A stretch of DNA of 64,000 bases from Flavobacterium sp. IB48 (lineage in GTDB: Bacteria; Bacteroidota; Bacteroidia; Flavobacteriales; Flavobacteriaceae): positions 592,075 to 656,074 of the forward strand of contig NZ_JAEFCA010000004.1 of the NCBI RefSeq assembly GCF_016405855.1. Direction: 5' to 3'. Shown here piece after piece: positions 44,275 to 52,623 of this stretch. A program made the position numbers and the translations under genes. Each line of letters starts with the position of its first letter. The first letter of the stretch is position 1. A model generated the notes under the pieces. The model worked only from the letters and a program-made list of their open reading frames with translations. It did no database searches and was not told where the DNA came from.

Positions 44275-45963
44275 TTACTTGTCTTTATCTTTAGCCTGAG
44301 GTTCTGTTTTGATCAGAGGTTTCGGATTCTTCTTGTCATAATCCAAAGTTTCTTTTCTAACTTTCATTGGAACGTTTTTACCTTTTTCTTCCTGTTCTTT
44401 CCCTTCTTTAATCAGTTTTTCATTCATTTCATTTTCTTCTGCGGTAAAAATATCATCTTTCGATTTTATTCTTTCATCGCCTCGCCAATTCATTCCTCGA
44501 AGTTTTCTAGCATTTTCAGGAAGTTCGTCTTCGGGGTATATATCTCCATCAACTTTATTGAAGAATGTAATCGTTTCAACAGCATTATTTTCTAAGATCA
44601 TATTGATCTTACTGCTCACATTTTTATTGATTCCAATTAGTTCATTGGCATCGTTTCGCATATAATAAACGACTTCAGTGTTTTTTATAACATCAACATC
44701 ATGCAGTTTCCCATCCCGAAATTTCCCAAACAAATTAATTCCCTTGACCTGATTGTAACCGGTTCCGAGAGTATCCTTGGAGAGGACAAAGGTGTTATTT
44801 AATACTTTTAGAGAATCAATTTTTCTTGTTTTATTGTCGCCAATCAAGTGCATTATATCTCCTGTAATTTGGTTGTCGCCATTCCAAAGAATCGGATTTC
44901 CAATAAGCTTAGTTAAAGCTGTTTTAGAATTCGAGTGTATAGAATCACATTTGCCACTCATATCTGTTTTATAAAAACGAACATTATTAAAAGCACGCAA
45001 AATTCTTTCTCCCTCTTTTCCCGTTACCAGTAATTTCTTTCCATGAATGTAAACGGAATCATTTTCAACCAAATTAATAGCAACCGCTCGTTTGGTTACA
45101 AACATTGAGTCTTTAAGTTTATAAAGCTCTGCATAATGACCTTTTACAATTCCTTTATTAATAGAGTCGGTAATTTTTACATTCCGTGTTGCCGATGCAA
45201 ATTCAATATTTCGATTATAATACAAACTATCGCCCTCTATAAGCCTGTCGTCATATTTTATATAAGATCTTCGAAGAAAATGAGCTAAGTTTTTTTTCGT
45301 ATCGTAAAAGCCTTTTTCAGTATAAATATAGTTGGCTTTACTTGTAATAGTTGAAGGGCCAAGAAGATAAGTATGTCCAGAATTACTGTAATAATCCAAA
45401 TGATTCGATTTAATCACATATTTCGGATTTGTAATCGTAACTTCAGTCAAAAACTGGAACTTCTTTTCCTTTACAAAATATCTTCCCGATTTACTTACCA
45501 GAGTATTATCTTTATTTACGATAGTACCCTTTGTATTGTAAAATGCTTCCTGAACATTTCTATCAAAATTAATCGTATCAGTCTGCAAAGTAGCATCTGG
45601 AGAAGTTAAAACAGCATTTCCTGTAGCAAAAGCTTTTTTTTCATTTCCGCTATATTCGGCATATTTACTATTTAAGAATAAAGTATCTCCCTGTACTAAT
45701 TGTACATTTCCAAATGCTTTTAGATAGTTTTCTTTTTGAAAAAAATAAGCTTTATTGCAAGTCAATACAACACCGTCATGATTAACTTTTACATTTCCAG
45801 TAAGTAAAAGCGCATCTGGTACATTAACTTGATCCACGTCAGAAAAATCGGCATTCTCAATGACGATAGTTTTAGGAGCTTGTGTGGTTTTTTTGGCCTG
45901 CGCAGAAATAAATTGTACACCAAGTAACAGATAACAAAATATGAAAAAGAGTGATTTCTTCAA
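44275..45963 (-). CDS. OstA/LptA-like LPS transport protein
   Basis: This 562-residue exported protein has a signal peptide at residues 1-21 and a chain of beta-jellyroll OstA repeats (for example LTGNVKVNHDGVVLTCNKAY, AFGNVQLVQGDTLFLNSKYA, AFATGNAVLTSPDATLQTDT). The last 70 residues are charged and Lys/Glu rich. OstA-type domains carry lipopolysaccharide across the periplasm in LptA. In Bacteroidota, long forms like this are common and presumed to act in LPS export. No lptB or lptC lies beside it. Confidence 0.85.
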   Translation of the reverse strand: MKKSLFFIFCYLLLGVQFISAQAKKTTQAPKTIVIENADFSDVDQVNVPDALLLTGNVKVNHDGVVLTCNKAYFFQKENYLKAFGNVQLVQGDTLFLNSKYAEYSGNEKKAFATGNAVLTSPDATLQTDTINFDRNVQEAFYNTKGTIVNKDNTLVSKSGRYFVKEKKFQFLTEVTITNPKYVIKSNHLDYYSNSGHTYLLGPSTITSKANYIYTEKGFYDTKKNLAHFLRRSYIKYDDRLIEGDSLYYNRNIEFASATRNVKITDSINKGIVKGHYAELYKLKDSMFVTKRAVAINLVENDSVYIHGKKLLVTGKEGERILRAFNNVRFYKTDMSGKCDSIHSNSKTALTKLIGNPILWNGDNQITGDIMHLIGDNKTRKIDSLKVLNNTFVLSKDTLGTGYNQVKGINLFGKFRDGKLHDVDVIKNTEVVYYMRNDANELIGINKNVSSKINMILENNAVETITFFNKVDGDIYPEDELPENARKLRGMNWRGDERIKSKDDIFTAEENEMNEKLIKEGKEQEEKGKNVPMKVRKETLDYDKKNPKPLIKTEPQAKDKDK

Positions 45964-46250
45964 CTGATTAAATTTTTGTCAAATTTATAAAAAAGGTTAG
46001 AACCAATGGTTCATATTAGGATTAATTTATCAATACTGGTCAACATTCGACCCAGAAGTTCTATGTTAATTATTTTTTCAACAAAACATCCAACTCTCAC
46101 GTTGTAGTTGCCGTATTTTAGATTTTAAAGATACCATTTTAAACAGATGTTATCCTAAATTTTAAAAAATGAGCTACATTTAGAAACTAGTTTTAATGCT
46201 TTTAGCCAGATTAAAATTAAAAACGAAGTTAAGTATAGCCCAAAAAATAT

Positions 46251-48122
46251 ATGATAAGTAAAAAAATAATTGCAGCCGGAATTACATTAACGATACTATT
46301 TTCAGCTTGTAAAACAAAAGATTTAAAAATGAATACAGTAAAAGAGCAAACTCCAGCAGAAAAGAAAGTGGTAGTTTATCAAGTTTTTACGCGCCTATTT
46401 GGAAATAAAAACACAACCAATAAACCATGGGGAACTATTGAAGAAAATGGTGTCGGTAAGTTTAATGATTTTACAGATAAGGCGCTTCATGAAATAAAAG
46501 ATCTTGGTGTTACTTATATTTGGTATACTGGAGTTCCTCATCACGCTTTGGTAAATGATTATACGGCTTACGGAATTTCTAATGATGATCCAGAAGTGGT
46601 AAAAGGCCGCGCAGGTTCTCCTTATGCAGTCAAAGATTACTACAACGTAAATCCAGATTTGGCTGTAAATCCTGCAAAGCGTCTAGAAGAGTTTGAAGCT
46701 TTAATAAAACGTACTCATAACGCAGGTTTGAAAGTGATTATCGATATTGTTCCGAATCATATTGCGAGAAAGTATGAAGGGAAATCGAATCCTGCAGACG
46801 TAAGGGATTTTGGTGCAGATGATGATGTTTCTGTTGAGTACAAACGAGATAATAATTTCTATTATATTCCGAAAGAGCATTTTGAAATTCCGGACGGAGA
46901 TATTCCTTTAAATGGAGAAAAAAATCCATTAATTGATGGAAAATTTGATGAAAATCCAGCAAAATGGACTGGAAATGGTTCTAGAAAGTTTAAACCAGAC
47001 CAGAACGATTGGTACGAAACGGTAAAAGTGAATTACGGAGTGCGTCCAGACGGAATTAAAGATTTCTCTGAACTTCCTAGTGGTTTTGACCAAAAAAACT
47101 ATCAAGAACATTTTGCTTTTTGGCAAGATAAAGACGTTCCAGATTCTTGGAAAAAGTTTAGAGACATTGCATTATACTGGACAGCAAAAGGTGTAGATGG
47201 ATTTCGTTACGATATGGCAGAAATGGTTCCGTATGAATTTTGGAGTTATATGAACTCATCAATTAAAATGAAAAATCCGAATGCTTTTTTATTGGCCGAA
47301 GTTTATAATCCGAATGAATATCGAAACTATATTCGTTTAGGAAAAATGGACTATTTGTACGATAAAGTTGAAACGTATGATAAACTGAAAGATGTTATTC
47401 GAGGTAAATCTTCACCTGATGAATTAACAAAAATCCAAAACGGAATGGCAGATATTGAACATCATATGCTTCATTTTCTTGATAATCATGATGAACAGCG
47501 TTTAGCAAGTCCAGAATTTGCAGGAACGCCAGAAAGAGGTAAACCTCTGATGGTTGTTTCGGCGACAATTAGCACTTCTCCAACAATGATTTATTTCGGA
47601 CAAGAAGTAGGAGAGGCCGGAAATGAAGATGCAGGTTTTGGAAAACGTTCAAGAACATCCATTTTTGATTATATCGGAGTTCCAAATCATCAGCGTTGGA
47701 TGAATGATGGTAAATTTGATGGTGGACAACTTTCTGCTTCAGAAAAAGAATTGCGTGATTTTTACAAACGGTTATTGAATTTTACAATCAAAAGCAGTGC
47801 TTTGATGGGAAGTTTTGAAGAAATTCAATCAGCAAACAGACAAAGTAATGAAGGTTACGATGTGTTATTGTACTCTTATACACGTTGGTCAGAAAATCAA
47901 AAACTGATTGTTATTGCTAATTTCTCTTCTGAGAAAGGAAGCGAATTTGGTTTAAAAGTTCCTTCATCGGTTATTTCAAAATGGAATTTAAAAGATGGAG
48001 AATATCAATTGAAAGAACAATTATATCAAAATAAAACATTTGTATTAAAAGTTCAGAATGGAGAAGGAGAGGCAAAAATTGCAATCCAACCTTCAGAATC
48101 TTTAATTTTAGAGTTAAAATAA
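46251..48122 (+). CDS. Alpha-amylase family (GH13) lipoprotein
   Basis: This 623-residue enzyme has a lipobox (FSAC, Cys20) and so is anchored in the envelope. All four GH13 regions are visible: DIVPNHI near residue 165, GFRYDMAE with the nucleophile D321, LLAEVYN with the acid/base E350, and FLDNHDEQR with D414. It should cleave alpha-1,4 (or related) glucosidic bonds in starch-type sugars. It is alone rather than beside susC/susD. The downstream convergent gene encodes a GH130 enzyme, but the two have separate terminators. Confidence 0.93.
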   Translation: MISKKIIAAGITLTILFSACKTKDLKMNTVKEQTPAEKKVVVYQVFTRLFGNKNTTNKPWGTIEENGVGKFNDFTDKALHEIKDLGVTYIWYTGVPHHALVNDYTAYGISNDDPEVVKGRAGSPYAVKDYYNVNPDLAVNPAKRLEEFEALIKRTHNAGLKVIIDIVPNHIARKYEGKSNPADVRDFGADDDVSVEYKRDNNFYYIPKEHFEIPDGDIPLNGEKNPLIDGKFDENPAKWTGNGSRKFKPDQNDWYETVKVNYGVRPDGIKDFSELPSGFDQKNYQEHFAFWQDKDVPDSWKKFRDIALYWTAKGVDGFRYDMAEMVPYEFWSYMNSSIKMKNPNAFLLAEVYNPNEYRNYIRLGKMDYLYDKVETYDKLKDVIRGKSSPDELTKIQNGMADIEHHMLHFLDNHDEQRLASPEFAGTPERGKPLMVVSATISTSPTMIYFGQEVGEAGNEDAGFGKRSRTSIFDYIGVPNHQRWMNDGKFDGGQLSASEKELRDFYKRLLNFTIKSSALMGSFEEIQSANRQSNEGYDVLLYSYTRWSENQKLIVIANFSSEKGSEFGLKVPSSVISKWNLKDGEYQLKEQLYQNKTFVLKVQNGEGEAKIAIQPSESLILELK

Positions 48123-48144
48123 AAGTTTTAGATTATAAAAAGAG

Positions 48145-48184
48145 AAAACTTGTTTAGAGAAACATCTAAGCAAGTTTTTTTTGT
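48145..48184 (+). terminator. Terminator of the alpha-amylase gene
   Basis: AAAACTTG pairs with CAAGTTTT and, inside it, TTAGA pairs with TCTAA. Eight T follow. It lies between two convergent genes. Confidence 0.8.
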
Positions 48185-48186
48185 TT

Positions 48187-49245
48187 TTAAAGCTTTTTAA
48201 GTAAAGAAAGAATCTCTCTAATTGAAAATTGAGCACCACAAACAAATTCGTCTGAAGCGCCGTAATATAATGTTAATGTATCGCCATCTGGTTCGATAAT
48301 ATGACCATTGGTGAAAACGACATTTCCAAAGAAACCACTTAGCTCATAATTTGTTTTAGGAAACATAATTGGAGTTTCGGTTCTTGAAATCACTCTTGTC
48401 GGATCTTTTAAGTCCAATAAAAAAGCGCCTAAACAATATTGATGAAATTCGTTGGCTCCATGATAGATTTCGAGCCAGCCTAAATCTGTTTTTATTGGTG
48501 CGGCACCAGCACCAACTCTTTTGCTGTCCCAGCTTTCTTTCCTAGTTTTTATAATGCATTTATGATTTCCCCAATGAATTCCATCAGGAGAAGAAGCGAT
48601 CCAGATATAATTTCCGCCAATATCTACACTGCTTGGACGATGTAAGGCATAAAATAAGCCATTAATTTTTTCTTCAAAAATAGCACAGTCTTTATTGTGC
48701 GGAGGAAATATCAGTCCATGTTTCTTAAAATTTTTCCAATCAGTAGTAGTTCTTAAACCAACGCCCACACCACTTGGCGAAACAGAAGTAAAAGTGAGGT
48801 AATATTTTCCTTCAATTAAAGAGACGCGACAGTCTTCAATTCCAAAAGTTTCTAGTATTCCTTCGCCAACCAAATGCGGATAGTTTTCTGGTTCGTAAAA
48901 GTGTTTTCCATCTTCGCTGCATAATAAGCGAATATGTGACAAAGTGGTTAAATAATCAACGCCTTGATAGTTAATTACACGTGCATCTGTTGCTATAAGT
49001 TCAGGGTGATCTTTTAAAATTTCAATAATTTGAATTGTTCCTGCTTCAGTAAGAATCGGAAACGAAATGATATTCTCAATTTGTTTTGGTCTTTCAGCTA
49101 CTCGTACAGCCAACCAGATTTTGTTTTGAAATTGAAATACACCAGGATTTAATAAGCAAGTGATTTCAAGACCTTCTCTGCTTGGTGGTAAATCTGATGG
49201 AGATAGTAAAGGGTTTTCTACGAAACGATTGGCAATGTCTTTCAT
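48187..49245 (-). CDS. Glycoside hydrolase family 130 protein
   Basis: The 352-residue protein lacks a signal peptide. It shows the GH130 beginning (NPLLSPSDLPPS, then NPGVFQFQNKIWLAVR) and motifs such as EDCRVSLIEGKYYLTFTSVS and LGWLEIYHGANE. GH130 enzymes are inverting phosphorylases or hydrolases acting on beta-mannosides; this would be cytosolic. Mannose-linked substrates are likely but the exact one is not readable. It is convergent with the amylase gene. Confidence 0.9.
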   Translation of the reverse strand: MKDIANRFVENPLLSPSDLPPSREGLEITCLLNPGVFQFQNKIWLAVRVAERPKQIENIISFPILTEAGTIQIIEILKDHPELIATDARVINYQGVDYLTTLSHIRLLCSEDGKHFYEPENYPHLVGEGILETFGIEDCRVSLIEGKYYLTFTSVSPSGVGVGLRTTTDWKNFKKHGLIFPPHNKDCAIFEEKINGLFYALHRPSSVDIGGNYIWIASSPDGIHWGNHKCIIKTRKESWDSKRVGAGAAPIKTDLGWLEIYHGANEFHQYCLGAFLLDLKDPTRVISRTETPIMFPKTNYELSGFFGNVVFTNGHIIEPDGDTLTLYYGASDEFVCGAQFSIREILSLLKKL

Positions 49246-49272
49246 GATTTTCGTTTAAGTACCTAAAAGGTA

Positions 49273-49308
49273 TAAAAAAAAGCTGATACTTAATTGCATC
49301 AGCTTTTT
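49273..49308 (-). terminator. Terminator of the superoxide dismutase gene
   Basis: AAAAGCTGAT pairs with ATCAGCTTTT around a 10-base loop, with T on the minus-strand side. It starts a few bases after the stop codon. Confidence 0.8.
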
Positions 49309-49310
49309 TT

Positions 49311-50090
49311 CTATACTTTTTTAACCTTTTTGAGGGCTTCAACGTAATATTCATTTACTTTTTCCCAATTGATATGACTGTAAAAAGCATCAATATAACT
49401 GCCTTTTCGGTTTTGATAATCCAAGTAATAAGCATGTTCCCAAAGATCAATTCCCATAATTGGAGTTCCTGGAATTAAAGCATTTTTCATTAATGGATTG
49501 TCTTGATTGTCAGTTGTAGTAATTTGTAATTTACCATACCTGTCAACAACAAGCCAAACCCATCCAGAACCAAACTGCTTTTCAGATTGCGCTTTAAATT
49601 GGTTCGTTAAATTGGTAAAAGAGCCAAATTCTTTATTGATTGAACCCGAAAGCGTATCTTTAGGAGTCTGCTCTTTTGGAGTTAAAATATTAAAATAAAG
49701 CGTATGATTGTAATATCCGCCTGCATTCTGACGAAGTTTGGCATTATTTAAATCTAACTTTTTTAAAATATCCTCGATTGGCATATTTTCATATTCAGTG
49801 GAAACAATCTCTTTGTTGAAATTGTTTGTGTATGATAAATAATGCTTAGAATAATGAGTTTCTAAAGTCAAAGTTCTAATATCAGGTGAAAGTGCATCAT
49901 AATTAAATGGCAATTTCATCATTTCAAAAGATCCAGGATCGGCTTTAACATCATTTGGTGAACCAATAGTTATTTTCTCTTCATTTGTTGGAAGAGGAAC
50001 TTCGACTACTTCAACCAGTTTATCTTCTTTACAGGAAAATAATAGTAAAAATGAAGCTAAAGTGCTGAAAAAAACAACGTTTTTCTTCAT
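49311..50090 (-). CDS. Superoxide dismutase, predicted Mn-type, lipoprotein
   Basis: A Fe/Mn superoxide dismutase of about 200 residues follows a lipoprotein signal (LFSC, Cys20) and a short spacer. Metal ligands are visible: His in LETHYSKHY, His in YYNHTLYF, Asp and His in DLWEHAYYLDY. GGYYNHT and NQDNPLM carry the residues that in the family go with manganese rather than iron. Location outside the cytoplasm is unusual for this family, where most members are cytosolic. It lies six bases downstream of the ACBP gene and ends with its own terminator, so it is probably the tail of the operon. Confidence 0.92.
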   Translation of the reverse strand: MKKNVVFFSTLASFLLLFSCKEDKLVEVVEVPLPTNEEKITIGSPNDVKADPGSFEMMKLPFNYDALSPDIRTLTLETHYSKHYLSYTNNFNKEIVSTEYENMPIEDILKKLDLNNAKLRQNAGGYYNHTLYFNILTPKEQTPKDTLSGSINKEFGSFTNLTNQFKAQSEKQFGSGWVWLVVDRYGKLQITTTDNQDNPLMKNALIPGTPIMGIDLWEHAYYLDYQNRKGSYIDAFYSHINWEKVNEYYVEALKKVKKV

Positions 50091-50096
50091 AATATT

Positions 50097-50366
50097 TTAT
50101 TTTGATGTTAATGAATTGATGATCTCGATATAGTTTTCCTTTGCTTCATTAACAGACATATGACTAATCTGCATCCATGCATTCGTTTTAAAAGCGTCTC
50201 TTAAATCAAAATTTTCAGATTGATTGTAAACAGCTGTTCCAAAAGTAGCTTGTTTGTAAAAAGCGTAAAGCCTTAACTGCACATCTTGTGGAAGTGAGGC
50301 TTGAGTCATTGTCATTGCAACTTCTACAGCTTTAGCAAAGCGAATATCTAAATCTTTATCAGTCAT
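50097..50366 (-). CDS. Acyl-CoA-binding protein
   Basis: An 89-residue protein with the ACBP four-helix fold pattern: RFAKAVEVAMTMTQA, then LRLYAFYKQATFGTA with the acyl-CoA contact residues, and EAKENYIEIINSL. It binds long-chain acyl-CoA in the cytosol. ACBP is common in eukaryotes and found in a minority of bacteria, including Flavobacteria. Its start codon follows directly on the psd stop (no gap), so it is coupled to phospholipid synthesis. Confidence 0.92.
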   Translation of the reverse strand: MTDKDLDIRFAKAVEVAMTMTQASLPQDVQLRLYAFYKQATFGTAVYNQSENFDLRDAFKTNAWMQISHMSVNEAKENYIEIINSLTSK

Positions 50367-51020
50367 TTATGCTTTTGTAGCAATAATTGTTTTACCTCCA
50401 ATTGCTTTTTGATTTAACTCAACATTAATAGGCGTACCTAAAGGTAAAAATAAATCTACTCTCGATCCAAATTTAATGAAACCAGCATCAGTTCCTTGAA
50501 CAACTTGCATTCCTTCTTTAGCATAATTTACAATTCTACGAGCCAATGCACCAGCAATTTGTCTGTATAAAATAGCGCCAAAAGTTTCATTTTCGATTAC
50601 AACTGTAGTTCTTTCGTTTTCTTCACTTGCTTTTGGGTGCCAAGCAACAAGGAATTTTCCAGGGTGGTATTTGCTAAATTTAATGATACCATCCATTGCG
50701 TAACGTGTTACGTGAACATTGATTGGCGACATAAAAATAGAAACCTGTAAACGTTTGTCTTTGAAATATTCTCCTTCATAAACTTCTTCAATAACCACCA
50801 CTTTTCCATCAACTGGAGCTAGGATGTGATCACTGTTTCTAACTGCAATTCTCTTCGGATTTCTGAAGAATTGTAAAATAATGATCAAAATTACAAGCGC
50901 TGCAATTTGAACAAGCATTCTAAGCCAATTGATATCAATAAATCTTTCAGCAATTAAAAGTACAGCTACAGTAAATACAGTACCTAATAAAATGGACGGG
51001 CCTCCTTCTTTATGAAACAT
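50367..51020 (-). CDS. psd: Phosphatidylserine decarboxylase
   Basis: This 217-residue protein is the short archaeal/Bacteroidota form. Features are an N-terminal membrane region with two hydrophobic helices (about 9-60), ILAPVDGKVVVIEE, MSPINVHVTRYAMDG, and the self-processing site FIKFGSRVDLFLP with the Ser that becomes the pyruvoyl group. It makes phosphatidylethanolamine at the inner membrane. It overlaps the cdsA gene by 11 bases upstream and abuts the ACBP gene downstream. Confidence 0.95.
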   Translation of the reverse strand: MFHKEGGPSILLGTVFTVAVLLIAERFIDINWLRMLVQIAALVILIIILQFFRNPKRIAVRNSDHILAPVDGKVVVIEEVYEGEYFKDKRLQVSIFMSPINVHVTRYAMDGIIKFSKYHPGKFLVAWHPKASEENERTTVVIENETFGAILYRQIAGALARRIVNYAKEGMQVVQGTDAGFIKFGSRVDLFLPLGTPINVELNQKAIGGKTIIATKA

Positions 51021-51900
51021 AATATAAAATTTGATAAAATAAAAATATAATTGGTGCTACAAATATAACACTATCTAATCGATCTAAAATACCTCCATGA
51101 CCAGGCATTATTGAACCACTGTCTTTTATGCCAGCAATTCGTTTAAATTTGGATTCTATCAAGTCTCCAATAGTTCCAAAAATGCTTACGATTAATGCAA
51201 TAATAGTCCAGATTAAAATAGATGTGTTGCTAAATTCAGGTTTAGGCTGGATGTAGAGTTTAGAAATTAAGAAACCAGCAAATGCGGCAAAAACGACACC
51301 GCCAATAAAGCCTTCAATTGTTTTTTTTGGAGAAACACGTTCAAACAACTTGTTTTTTCCCATTGATTTCCCGACTAAATAAGCAAAAGTGTCATTAGTC
51401 CAGATTAATACAAATAATCCTAAAATGATTTTCGGATTATAATCGTTTGTTCCAAAAGATATTTTCACAATAAATACAAAAGGAAGTGTAATGTATCCAA
51501 GCAGATACAAATATTTTGAAGAAGTGCTTATTTTTTGAACCGAATCGTAAAATAAGAATATGATGCATTTTATAGAAACTACAATTGTAATAGCTAGAAG
51601 AATTAAATCCAACTGTTTGATATTGGTTTCTAAATTAATATTAGTATTAAATGAATCGTTTAAAAATTTAGTTGTTTGCTTGTTATAATGGCTTACAAGA
51701 ATAATTGCAGAATAAACTAAAGTTCCAAAAAGAATAGAAAATACTTTGTTTAAGTTTACAATATTAGAAAATTCATATATCGTGATAATCAAGAAAACGC
51801 CAAAAAGGGTAATGAAGCTTTCTGTAGAAAACAATATAGAAGTTAATAATAAAGCGATATAAACAGCACCAGAAATGGCCCTCTTCAGTGTTTCGTTCAT
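51010..51900 (-). CDS. cdsA: Phosphatidate cytidylyltransferase
   Basis: A 296-residue polytopic membrane protein with seven or eight hydrophobic segments. The CdsA signature lies near the C-terminus: SKFKRIAGIKDSGSIMPGHG followed by GILDRLDS, preceded by SPKKTIEGFIGG. It makes CDP-diacylglycerol from phosphatidate and CTP. Its end overlaps the start of psd by 11 bases, while the LUD gene stops one base upstream of its start. Confidence 0.96.
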   Translation of the reverse strand: MNETLKRAISGAVYIALLLTSILFSTESFITLFGVFLIITIYEFSNIVNLNKVFSILFGTLVYSAIILVSHYNKQTTKFLNDSFNTNINLETNIKQLDLILLAITIVVSIKCIIFLFYDSVQKISTSSKYLYLLGYITLPFVFIVKISFGTNDYNPKIILGLFVLIWTNDTFAYLVGKSMGKNKLFERVSPKKTIEGFIGGVVFAAFAGFLISKLYIQPKPEFSNTSILIWTIIALIVSIFGTIGDLIESKFKRIAGIKDSGSIMPGHGGILDRLDSVIFVAPIIFLFYQILYYVS

Positions 51901-51901
51901 C

Positions 51902-52507
51902 TTAAAGATCTTCTAGAAGCAATAAATAAAGGTTTTTAGCAACACTTCCGTATTGTGTAAAATCTTCGTCTTTCGCTTTTTCGAAATATTTTATTGTAGT
52001 GATATTAGTAGGATAGTCTCGTTCGTATTTACGTTTTATAGCGCTCAATCCGTCACTTTTCATGGGAAGGATTTGGCTTGTGGTTGCTATAATAACAATG
52101 TTTGCGGGCAATTCGTTTGGTTTATTCTGTCTGATTTGTCTTGATGAAAATAAAACTGATCCTTCATCAGCTATAAGGTTTTCACAACTAGCCAATAAGA
52201 ATCTTGGTTTTGTTGGCGCGATATAAAATAATTTATTTTCTTCTAGTAAGCTAAAAAGGGCAGGTTCATAACATAAAACTTCATTTTCAAACCAATCGTT
52301 TTCTTCTAAAATGTTTTCAAACTGCTCGTTAACTTCTTCCATGTTTTCGCAGTACAAAAATTTACCTCCATTTTTTTTGAAATTGAAAATAAATTGCTCG
52401 TCTAAAGATAAATGACTGTTCTGCGCAGAAGTTCCCGCATATTCGCTTTCGTTCTCTTCGTCAGAAGCGGCTTCACTAGAGCCAAATATTTTTTTGAAAA
52501 AATTCAT
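51902..52507 (-). CDS. LUD domain protein (LutC-like)
   Basis: The 201-residue protein belongs to the LUD family (LutC/YkgG-like): LIADEGSVLFSSR near residue 112 and PANIVIIATTSQI. In other bacteria LutABC oxidise lactate, but here only this single domain is found, between ftsH and cdsA, with no LutA or LutB. Its first 30 residues are acidic and variable. Its stop lies one base before cdsA, so it is in the same transcript. The role is unclear, possibly not lactate use at all. Confidence 0.88.
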   Translation of the reverse strand: MNFFKKIFGSSEAASDEENESEYAGTSAQNSHLSLDEQFIFNFKKNGGKFLYCENMEEVNEQFENILEENDWFENEVLCYEPALFSLLEENKLFYIAPTKPRFLLASCENLIADEGSVLFSSRQIRQNKPNELPANIVIIATTSQILPMKSDGLSAIKRKYERDYPTNITTIKYFEKAKDEDFTQYGSVAKNLYLLLLEDL

Positions 52508-52556
52508 TTTTTATATGAAATGCTTTACATGTTAATTGAAAACGTTCAAAGATAAA

Positions 52557-52598
52557 AAAATCTTAATTCAAAAGGGTATTTTGAATTAAGATTTTAAA
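52557..52598 (-). terminator. Hairpin after ftsH
   Basis: AATCTTAATTCAAAA pairs with TTTTGAATTAAGATT around a 5-base loop, with a run of T on the minus strand. It separates ftsH from the LUD gene, so the operon may be partly split here. Confidence 0.75.
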
Positions 52599-52623
52599 AA
52601 ATTATTACGTATTTCGTAATTAC

